64,000 bases of DNA. Origin: Mucilaginibacter sp. CSA2-8R. Its GTDB lineage: Bacteria > Bacteroidota > Bacteroidia > Sphingobacteriales > Sphingobacteriaceae. The position numbers and the translations under genes are program-made. The notes below the pieces were generated by a model. The model did not search any database. It worked only from the letters and a program-made list of their open reading frames with translations, and had not been told where the DNA came from. Below are positions 9,401-15,887 of the stretch, in pieces (the stretch's first letter is position 1; each line of letters opens with the position of its first letter). The stretch is taken from assembly GCF_038806765.1 (NCBI RefSeq), contig NZ_CP152389.1:1240001-1304000 (forward strand), written 5' to 3'.

Positions 9401-9817
9401 ATGAATAAATTTTTATCTGTTTTTGCCATCCTGATTATGCTTATAGCTGCTTCTTGTCAAAAAGCAGAGATGAACAATCCGGCTAAAGCAGATACTGCGG
9501 CACTGGTTAAGCAAGCATCAATTATTACGGTTAACGGCCCCCTTACAGCTATCGTAAACCAAGAAGTTAGCTTTAATGTATCATGGCCCTATACTGGCAA
9601 CTGCGAAAAGTTTAAGAGTTTTAAAATAAGTACGCTTAAAGATACCACACATATTAAACTTTTTGTAGCTACCAACGCGAGTGAAGACTGTACCGGTAAA
9701 GAAGTTAAGCGTTCCTCTGTTTACAAATTTAAAGCAGCTCATCCCGGTACCTACATCTTAAAGTTTGTAGGCTCGGATAATAAGCCAGGTATCATCGATA
9801 CAGTAAAAGTTAACTAA
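9401..9817 (+). CDS. Small predicted lipoprotein, function unknown
   Basis: 138 residues. The signal MNKFLSVFAILIMLIAASC has a lipobox AASC, so the mature protein begins at Cys19 and is anchored to a membrane. The mature part is about 120 residues, probably beta-rich, with a central GPLTAIVNQEVSFNVSWPY stretch that looks Ig-like, and two further cysteines (in GNCEKF and EDCTGK) that could form a disulfide. No family recognised. It stands alone, 236 bp after carA and its terminator. Confidence 0.65.
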   Translation: MNKFLSVFAILIMLIAASCQKAEMNNPAKADTAALVKQASIITVNGPLTAIVNQEVSFNVSWPYTGNCEKFKSFKISTLKDTTHIKLFVATNASEDCTGKEVKRSSVYKFKAAHPGTYILKFVGSDNKPGIIDTVKVN

Positions 9818-9944
9818 CGGCTCCCGTTACGTTATCAGCAATTTCATGTTTTTCTCTCCTGTTTTTACATAAGCTATCTTACTGTGGAAAAGTCTTTTTA
9901 AAACTGGCCTGCCTTTTGCCTCAATATCAGCAAACATCAATACC

Positions 9945-10160
9945 ATGAAAAAAGGAGAAACTGTACACTGGAAATGGGGCAAATCGGAAGCCGAAGGTAA
10001 AATTGAAGCTAAACACGAAGAGCCGGTAAAAAAACAAAGCAAAGGCAGCACCATTAAGCGCAAAGCCAGCAAAGACGAACCGGCCTATGAAATTAAGCAG
10101 GAAGATGGCACCAAAGTGCTGAAATCTGAAAGCGAACTGAAAAAAGGAAAGAAAAAATAG
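9945..10160 (+). CDS. DUF2945 / hypervirulence-associated TUDOR-domain protein
   Basis: 71 residues, highly charged (about one third Lys). It begins MKKGETVHWKWGKSEAEGKI, which matches the small DUF2945 (HVA1 TUDOR) family where a short SH3-like barrel follows KKGDxVxWxWG. The middle carries the variable basic insert and DEPAYEIKQEDG completes the domain. The molecular role of the family is not established. Followed by an unusually long perfect hairpin. Confidence 0.75.
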   Translation: MKKGETVHWKWGKSEAEGKIEAKHEEPVKKQSKGSTIKRKASKDEPAYEIKQEDGTKVLKSESELKKGKKK

Positions 10161-10170
10161 GGTTAGATTA

Positions 10171-10224
10171 AAGAATACAGAATCAAGAATACAGATGGAT
10201 ATCGTCTGTATTCTTGATTCTGTA
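10171..10224. repeat. 20-bp perfect inverted repeat containing a direct word repeat
   Basis: 10176-10195 is the exact reverse complement of 10205-10224, with a 9-nt loop. The left arm region itself contains the 10-mer AAGAATACAG twice (10171-10180 and 10185-10194). It sits between convergent genes and may act as a bidirectional terminator, although it has no strong T tract; alternatively it is a dispersed intergenic repeat. Confidence 0.7.
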
Positions 10225-10233
10225 CTCAAATAA

Positions 10234-10566
10234 TTACTCTTTAATATAAACTTCGCCTTTATAAGGTGAGATGGTATCGTAAAATTTGTATTGGGCTACA
10301 TGTAAAAGGTAATAGGTCATGATGTCGCACCAACAAATCTCATCATGAAACATCGGTACTTTCGGAAATTTACCTTCCTGTTTACTCTCTTCTTTGTTGT
10401 AATTATATTCTCCGTCGTGCTGTTTAATCCATTCTCTGAACTGGTCAAACTCGGCAGGTTCTGAAAAAACAATCTTAAAGTGTGTTTCTTCTGTAACTGA
10501 TTTTAGGTCATCATTCATGTAATGATGAAATTTATGACGGTGACGGATAATTTTGGCCGTATACAT
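10234..10566 (-). CDS. Hypothetical protein
   Basis: 110 residues, soluble, no signal or membrane segment. Rich in His, Tyr and acidic residues: HRHKFHHYMNDD near the start and ICWCDIMTYYLLHVAQYKFYD near the C-terminus, with a Cys-Trp-Cys pair. No recognised family. Start ATG at 10566. It is followed, across 9 bp, by the long hairpin at 10176-10224. Confidence 0.55.
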   Translation of the reverse strand: MYTAKIIRHRHKFHHYMNDDLKSVTEETHFKIVFSEPAEFDQFREWIKQHDGEYNYNKEESKQEGKFPKVPMFHDEICWCDIMTYYLLHVAQYKFYDTISPYKGEVYIKE

Positions 10567-10642
10567 AGTTTTGCGCTGTTAGTTGGTAGCCTAACAACAA
10601 AAACGGCACCCCGTTTTAATAATTATACAATATAAAAACAAA

Positions 10643-10978
10643 TCAGGAGTAAAAGAAATATTGAAATAATAAAAATAGAACGATGTTAACGGATATGATA
10701 ATAGTGTAAAACTTAATGAGTTTTAGATTTTGTGTTCGAATGTTCTTTTGTAAAAGAAAGCCGCAAATAAATAACAATATCATCAGGGGTGATAGACAGA
10801 TTATTAAATTCGCGACTGGGTGATATTTTTCATCAGACAGTGCTCCCTCGCCAAATAACATCCAGTAATAAAAGATACCTCCAATCAGTAACAAGACCAT
10901 GAGGCCCACAGAAAGTATAACCCCCAATATAAGACGCCAGTAAGATATTTTGGCTTTGATGACTTCCTGAAACCTCAT
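10643..10978 (-). CDS. Small three-helix membrane protein
   Basis: About 111 residues from the ATG at 10978 (MRFQEVIKAKISYWR). A longer reading to 11119 exists but runs through the coding sequence of the preceding methyltransferase, so it is not used. Three hydrophobic segments: ILGVILSVGLMVLLLIGGIF, LIICLSPLMILLFICGFLL and YTIIISVNIVLFLLFQYFF. Its start overlaps the methyltransferase stop by 4 bp (ATGA), a sign of translational coupling. No family recognised. Confidence 0.6.
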   Translation of the reverse strand: MRFQEVIKAKISYWRLILGVILSVGLMVLLLIGGIFYYWMLFGEGALSDEKYHPVANLIICLSPLMILLFICGFLLQKNIRTQNLKLIKFYTIIISVNIVLFLLFQYFFYS

Positions 10979-11658
10979 CTGCTCTTTCTGCTCCAAACCA
11001 CAGCCCACATAATGTTCTTCCAAATAACATCTACTTCGGTAAAGCCAACGGCTTCCAGTTGTGTAAGGTGCCAGCCTACCGGGGTGTGATAATCGTGTGC
11101 TTCCTGGTGCTCCATCCATAACTGCCAGTCGGCCTCAGTTGAGCCTAATTTGAAGGCCTCATCTTTCCAGCGAGCAATGTGTTTTTGATAAACCTCTTCA
11201 ATAATGCCGCGCGTTTGGTCGGCCCATACAAAGATGCCGCCGGGTTTAAGTAAGCTGTGTACCTGCGCATACAGGCCAGCCTTGGCTTCGTCGGGTATGT
11301 GATGAATGGCAATGCTCGATATAATGAGATCAAAAGTTTCGGGCGCAAAATTGAGTTCGCTAAAATCCTGCTGATGATAAAATACGTTTTTGTGTTGGGC
11401 AAAGCGCTGCCGGCATTCCTGTAAAATATCGGCCGATAAATCCAGGGCGTGTATGGATGCTCCCGGGAAATGTTGCAATGCAGCGGCTGTAAGGTTGCCT
11501 GTGCCACAGCCCAAATCTAAAATCTGCTGCGGTTCCAGTGCATCGGGTATATAGTGAAACAGGTTATAAAATATCTCATCATAACGCGGCACGCAACGGC
11601 TGATGAGTTCGGTATAACGATTACTGAGCTGGTTATAAAAGGCTTCAACACTTTCCAT
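10975..11658 (-). CDS. Class I SAM-dependent methyltransferase
   Basis: 227 residues. Rossmann methyltransferase with motif I ILDLGCGTGNLT (about 46-57), acidic motif II HALDLSADILQECRQRF, and the post-motif SSIAIHHIPDEAKAGLYAQV typical of the Methyltransf_25/11 group. The sequence LLKPGGIFVWADQTRG is motif III. The substrate cannot be predicted. It is the first gene of a two-gene unit with a small membrane protein whose ATG overlaps its stop. A TATCTTCG box (one mismatch to TAnnTTTG) ends 4 nt before the ATG. Confidence 0.85.
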   Translation of the reverse strand: MESVEAFYNQLSNRYTELISRCVPRYDEIFYNLFHYIPDALEPQQILDLGCGTGNLTAAALQHFPGASIHALDLSADILQECRQRFAQHKNVFYHQQDFSELNFAPETFDLIISSIAIHHIPDEAKAGLYAQVHSLLKPGGIFVWADQTRGIIEEVYQKHIARWKDEAFKLGSTEADWQLWMEHQEAHDYHTPVGWHLTQLEAVGFTEVDVIWKNIMWAVVWSRKSR

Positions 11659-11805
11659 CTTTCGAAGATAAAAATTTACGGTTGTAGATTATGTTTAGCG
11701 AAGTTTATCTGCCTAAAGCATGGACATTGTTACGCAACGGCTAAAACTATGAACTGAAAACTAAAATACCTACCTTCACCGGTTCGAAAATCACGCTGAT
11801 AAAAT

Positions 11806-12549
11806 ATGAAATTGTTAGAAGGAAAAACCGCGTTAATTACGGGAGCATCTAAGGGAATAGGCCGTACTATTGCCGCAAAGTTTGCCGAACATGGCGCTAA
11901 CGTGGCCTTTACTTACTTGTCGTCGGTAGAGAAAGGCCAGGCTTTAGAGCAGGAACTGCAGGCGCATGGTACACAAGTTAAAGGTTACCGTTCTGATGCC
12001 TCTAAATTTGACGAGGCCGATAAGCTGATCAACGATATTGTAGCCGATTTCGGCAAACTGGATATCGTGGTAAACAATGCAGGTATTACTAAAGACGGCT
12101 TGTTGATGCGTATGACCGAAGACCAGTGGGATGAGGTATTAGATGTGAACCTGAAATCGATATTTAATGTAACCAAAGCTGCATCGCGCGTGATGATGAA
12201 AGCCCGTCAGGGTGTTTTTATTAACATGAGCTCGGTAGTAGGTGTGCAGGGCAACGCCGGTCAGGCTAATTACGCTGCTTCAAAGGCGGGCATTATAGGT
12301 TTCTCAAAATCGGTAGCCAAAGAGTTAGGTTCGCGTAACATCCGCACCAACGTGGTAGCACCGGGTTTTATTAAAACCGAAATGACCGAAGTGCTGGACC
12401 CTAAAGTGGTAGAAGGCTGGACCCAAAACATACCGCTTAAACGTGCCGGCGAAACCCAGGACGTAGCCAATGCCTGCGTTTTCCTGGCGTCAGATTTAAG
12501 CGCTTACATTACCGGTCAGGTTATCGCTGTTGACGGCGGTATGTTGTAA
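11806..12549 (+). CDS. fabG: 3-oxoacyl-[acyl-carrier-protein] reductase
   Basis: 247 residues, a short-chain dehydrogenase. Reduces 3-ketoacyl-ACP with NADPH in each round of fatty acid elongation. Cofactor loop TGASKGIGR at 12-20, NNAG at 90-93, and the catalytic triad Ser143, Tyr156, Lys160 in MSSVVGVQGN and ANYAASKAG. The C-terminal block YITGQVIAVDGGML matches FabG closely. It is not next to acpP, fabF or other fab genes here, so an alternative 3-hydroxyacyl dehydrogenase role is possible but less likely given the close match. Confidence 0.9.
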   Translation: MKLLEGKTALITGASKGIGRTIAAKFAEHGANVAFTYLSSVEKGQALEQELQAHGTQVKGYRSDASKFDEADKLINDIVADFGKLDIVVNNAGITKDGLLMRMTEDQWDEVLDVNLKSIFNVTKAASRVMMKARQGVFINMSSVVGVQGNAGQANYAASKAGIIGFSKSVAKELGSRNIRTNVVAPGFIKTEMTEVLDPKVVEGWTQNIPLKRAGETQDVANACVFLASDLSAYITGQVIAVDGGML

Positions 12550-12557
12550 GGTTTTTA

Positions 12558-12629
12558 TTTGATGGTTCATTAATGGTAGTATATGGTAGTTGTTTAATCG
12601 CTGTAACCCGTCATCAATGAACCATCAAT
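12558..12629. repeat. Inverted repeat spanning the DUF3253 start codon
   Basis: 12558-12575 pairs with 12612-12629 (16 of 18 positions), loop 36 nt. The ATG of the downstream gene at 12617 is inside the right arm. The word ATGGTTCAT occurs here in both orientations and again near 12884. Confidence 0.55.
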
Positions 12630-12871
12630 CTTTAATTAGCCATACCATTTTACAAATGGCTACCGAGCGTGGCGCCGACAAAACCATCTGTCCGTCTGAG
12701 GTGGCCAGGGCGCTTTTTCCGGCTAACTGGCGTGAGCACATGGATGAGGTAAGGCAGAGTGCAGTCGAGTTGCAGCGTGCCCGGCAGGTAAGCATTACTC
12801 AAAAAGGTGAGCCTGTTGATACCGAAAATATAAAAGGGCCAATCCGCATCAAAATTGTAACTACTTCATAA
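12617..12871 (+). CDS. DUF3253 family small protein
   Basis: 84 residues from the ATG at 12617 (MNHQSLISHTIL); a TTG at 12590 is possible but would add nine unconserved residues. The sequence RGADKTICPSEVARALFP followed by NWREHMDEVRQSAVELQRA matches the DUF3253 family, which looks like a winged-helix-type small protein of unknown role. It ends GPIRIKI, also typical. It lies 67 bp after fabG, and its start codon lies in an inverted repeat. Confidence 0.75.
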   Translation: MNHQSLISHTILQMATERGADKTICPSEVARALFPANWREHMDEVRQSAVELQRARQVSITQKGEPVDTENIKGPIRIKIVTTS

Positions 12872-12924
12872 CGGGTGGTTAATGGTTCATAGTTTTATTA
12901 AATAAAAAGTTATTTTAGCCTGTA

Positions 12925-15081
12925 ATGGGTTGCTATGTGCTTTTATTTGTAAACCATCACCTGGTGCTGAATTCTATAACCAATTATTCTTTTTTGCTTT
13001 TTTCTGTAACCTGGGGGCAGGTATCAGGCTGGTGGACACCGGTTTGCTTGCTGGTAGGTGTTTTATACACCTGGTTGATGTACCGGCAGCCAGCTACCCT
13101 GTCCAACACGGTTCGTTATACACTGGCGGCGTTGCGTGCCATAGCGGTGTTTCTTATAGCTTTTTTGCTGGTATCGCCGCTCATCAAAACGGTTACTTAC
13201 CAGCCACAAAAGCCTCTGGTGCTTATTGCACAAGATAATTCTTCTTCCATCACCACCTTTAAACCCAAAGCTTTTAATATTGCTCAGTTTAATAAACAGC
13301 TGGCAGCTTTAAAAGGGTTATTAGGGAACGATTATGATGTACGCGAATTTAATTTTGACCGCGAGCTGCACACAGGGTTAAGCGCTGCTTATCTTGGTAA
13401 GCAAACTAACCTGGCGGCGGCCATTAAGCAGCTTAATGAGCAATTTGTTAATCAAAACATTGGCGCGTTGATATTGCCTACGGATGGTTTATACAACCAG
13501 GGAGCTGATCCGCAATATGAAGCCCGTAATCTTAAAACCAGTATTTATCCCATTGCTTTGGGCGATACCGTACCACGCAGGGATTTGTTGATTGGCAACG
13601 TTAATTACAACAAAACAGCGTTTTTAGGAAACGACTTTATAATTGAGGTATTGGTTGAGGCTTACCAAAGCCAGGGCGAAAATATGCGGCTTACTGTAAC
13701 CGAAGGTGGACGAGTATTGCATACCCAAATTGTTGCCATAAACAGTCCGTCGTTTCGCAAAACGGTTAGCGTAAAAATTAATGCCGATCGTAAAGGCGTT
13801 CATCAATACCAAATTAAACTGGCGCCGGTAAGTAACGAGTTATCGGTGCAAAACAACGAAGAAACAGTTTACATTGAGGTGTTGGATGCCAGGCAAAAGG
13901 TGCTGTTGGTGTACAACAGTCCGCACCCGGATGTAAGTGTAATTAAGCAACTGGTAGAGCATAATAAAAACTACGAGTTGAAGGCCGTACAGACTAACAA
14001 CATTAACACTGTAAAACTTAGTGATTACGGGTTAATTATTTTATATCAGTTAACCACTGGCGATAACCTGGCTTTAAAAAGCTTTGCGGCTCAAAGCAAG
14101 GTGCCGCTATGGTACATAACCGGTGCCCAAAGCAACCTTAGCGATTTTAACGAGGAGCAGAGCACTATCCGTATTATTGCAGGCCGTACCGATGTGCAGG
14201 AAGAATTTGCTGTGCCTGTGCCCGGTTTTTCATTATTTACATTATCTGATTCTACACTAAATAAACTTAATAAGCTGCCGCCGTTGCTGGCGCCGTTTGG
14301 TAATTACGGGTCGGCTGCCGGGGCATCGGTGTTGCTAAAGCAAAAGATAGGCAGTGTAAGTACCACCTACCCCTTACTGGCATTTCAGGAAGCTGATGGC
14401 AGGCGCACCGCTGCACTTACAGGAGAAGGTTTGTGGCGCTGGAATTTGGCCGAGTACGAGGCATACGGCAATCACAGTGCTTTAGAAGAACTTTTTGGCC
14501 AAAGTATACAATACCTTACCGCCAACGCCAACAGGCAGCGCTTTAGGGTGTACCCTGCCAAAAACGTTTTTGATGAGGGAGAGAACATCCTGCTCAATGC
14601 CGAACTTTACAATGATGCCCTGCAGCTTATTAACACGCCCGATGTTAACGTTACGCTAAAAAATGCTGTTAATAACAAAAGCTACAGCTTTTTATTTAGC
14701 CGTGCTGGGCAAAGTTATCAGCTTAATGCCGGCGCATTACCTGCCGGTACTTACACTTATTCATCAGCAAGTAAGTTAGGCCGCCAAACTTTTAATGCTA
14801 AAGGCCAGTTCACGGTAAAGGCTTTAAATTTAGAGAGCAGGCAAAGCGCTGCTAATCATCAGTTATTATATAGCCTGGCCCGGCAGTTGGGCGGACAAGT
14901 GCTGCAGCCCTCGCAAATGAGACAGCTGGCCGATCTGATTCGCAAAAATGATAATATCAAAACCGTGGTTTATGATGACCAGCAGTATACCGACCTGGTA
15001 GACAGTAAGTGGGTTTTTGTGCTGATACTGGCTTTGTTAAGCACCGAATGGTTTTTGCGCAAGCGCGAAGGGGAGGTGTAA
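12925..15081 (+). CDS. Large membrane protein with VWA-like domain
   Basis: 718 residues. N-terminal hydrophobic segments at about 20-52 and 64-86, a long periplasm/cytoplasm-exposed middle, and a C-terminal membrane helix WVFVLILALLSTEWFL before a basic tail. Directly after the second helix, IAQDNSSSI supplies a MIDAS-like DxSxS motif (Asp104-Ser108), and ALILPTDGLYNQG fits the later conserved part of a von Willebrand A fold. The middle (about 320-480) looks like the glutamine-amidotransferase-like fold found in Bacteroidota VWA membrane proteins related to Bat genes. Function unknown. Its stop overlaps the TRIC gene start by one base. Confidence 0.7.
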   Translation: MGCYVLLFVNHHLVLNSITNYSFLLFSVTWGQVSGWWTPVCLLVGVLYTWLMYRQPATLSNTVRYTLAALRAIAVFLIAFLLVSPLIKTVTYQPQKPLVLIAQDNSSSITTFKPKAFNIAQFNKQLAALKGLLGNDYDVREFNFDRELHTGLSAAYLGKQTNLAAAIKQLNEQFVNQNIGALILPTDGLYNQGADPQYEARNLKTSIYPIALGDTVPRRDLLIGNVNYNKTAFLGNDFIIEVLVEAYQSQGENMRLTVTEGGRVLHTQIVAINSPSFRKTVSVKINADRKGVHQYQIKLAPVSNELSVQNNEETVYIEVLDARQKVLLVYNSPHPDVSVIKQLVEHNKNYELKAVQTNNINTVKLSDYGLIILYQLTTGDNLALKSFAAQSKVPLWYITGAQSNLSDFNEEQSTIRIIAGRTDVQEEFAVPVPGFSLFTLSDSTLNKLNKLPPLLAPFGNYGSAAGASVLLKQKIGSVSTTYPLLAFQEADGRRTAALTGEGLWRWNLAEYEAYGNHSALEELFGQSIQYLTANANRQRFRVYPAKNVFDEGENILLNAELYNDALQLINTPDVNVTLKNAVNNKSYSFLFSRAGQSYQLNAGALPAGTYTYSSASKLGRQTFNAKGQFTVKALNLESRQSAANHQLLYSLARQLGGQVLQPSQMRQLADLIRKNDNIKTVVYDDQQYTDLVDSKWVFVLILALLSTEWFLRKREGEV

Positions 15082-15680
15082 TGTTCAGTATCTTAAACAT
15101 CATCGAACTTTTGGGCACTATTGCTTTTGCTATTTCGGGAGCATTTTCGGCCATGCAAAAGCGTTTGGATGCGTTTGGGGTGCTGGTAATTGCATTTATT
15201 ACGTCTATAGGCGGCGGCACCATCCGCGATGTGCTGATTGGTTACACGCCGGTGAGCTGGATGCGTAACCTGCATGGGCCAATTGTTATTACTCTCACTG
15301 TTATTGCAGCTATTCTTTTTAAAAAGTATATCAAAAGCTTTAAGGTAACCTTGTTTTTGTTTGATGCGTTGGGTTTGGGCTTGTTTACACTTATTGGTTT
15401 ACAAAAAGGGCTTGATGCTGGCTTAAGGCCGGTAATATGCATTATTTTAGGAACCATTACCGGCAGTTTTGGCGGTGTACTGCGCGATATCTTGCTCAAT
15501 AACATTCCGCTCATATTTCGTAAAGAGATATATGCAACCGCCTGCCTGATTGGTGGGTCGGCTTATTTTATTTTGTTGCCGTTCACGGATGCTAACTGGG
15601 CAAAAATTGTGGCTATATCATTGATTTGCGGCCTCCGCATTTTGGCAGTGAGATATGATTTGAGGTTGCCGGTATTGTAA
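15081..15680 (+). CDS. TRIC/UPF0126 (YicG-type) cation channel family protein
   Basis: 199 residues from the ATG at 15081, which shares its A with the stop of the VWA gene (TAATG). Seven-helix membrane protein made of two homologous three-helix repeats: GGGTIRDVLIGYTPVSW in the first and GSFGGVLRDILLNNIPLIF in the second. These glycine-rich kinked helices form the pore in prokaryotic TRIC channels, which conduct K+ and possibly other cations. Longer upstream starts run into the previous gene. Function here inferred from family only. Confidence 0.88.
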   Translation: MFSILNIIELLGTIAFAISGAFSAMQKRLDAFGVLVIAFITSIGGGTIRDVLIGYTPVSWMRNLHGPIVITLTVIAAILFKKYIKSFKVTLFLFDALGLGLFTLIGLQKGLDAGLRPVICIILGTITGSFGGVLRDILLNNIPLIFRKEIYATACLIGGSAYFILLPFTDANWAKIVAISLICGLRILAVRYDLRLPVL

Positions 15681-15807
15681 TAGTTAAAACAATTAGCCGT
15701 TTTGGAGTTTAATGATGATAAAAAAAACTTAAGTTTTAGAAATCATTGTTAAAAAAATTTCCTTCTGTATAAAAAGTCATATCAAATTAAGCTTTAAATC
15801 GTATAAT

Positions 15808-15823
15808 GGCTAAATTTTTAGCC
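15808..15823. promoter_or_regulatory. 16-bp palindrome upstream of the GH31 gene
   Basis: GGCTAAATTTTTAGCC: perfect 7-bp arms around TT, 35 bp upstream of the putative -7 box. Operator-like by symmetry and position only. Confidence 0.35.
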
Positions 15824-15858
15824 TTGCTACTAATCGTATCGTGGATATTTCAAGTTTT

Positions 15859-15866
15859 TATTTTTG
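15859..15866 (+). promoter_or_regulatory. Putative -7 box (TATTTTTG) of the GH31 gene
   Basis: Exact TAnnTTTG match, 21 bp before the ATG, giving a leader of about 17 nt. No clear TTG at -33. Confidence 0.4.
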
Positions 15867-15887
15867 CTAAGTCTCTAATTAATTTAA

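Noticed and set aside
9815..9829. Small TAACGG/CCGTTA dyad over the stop of the 9401 lipoprotein gene
   Set aside because: Only 6 bp with a 3-nt loop and no T tract; likely chance.
10979..11119. N-terminal extension of the small membrane protein to 11119
   Set aside because: It would overlap the methyltransferase coding sequence on the same strand; the ATG at 10978 with an ATGA overlap is the better start.
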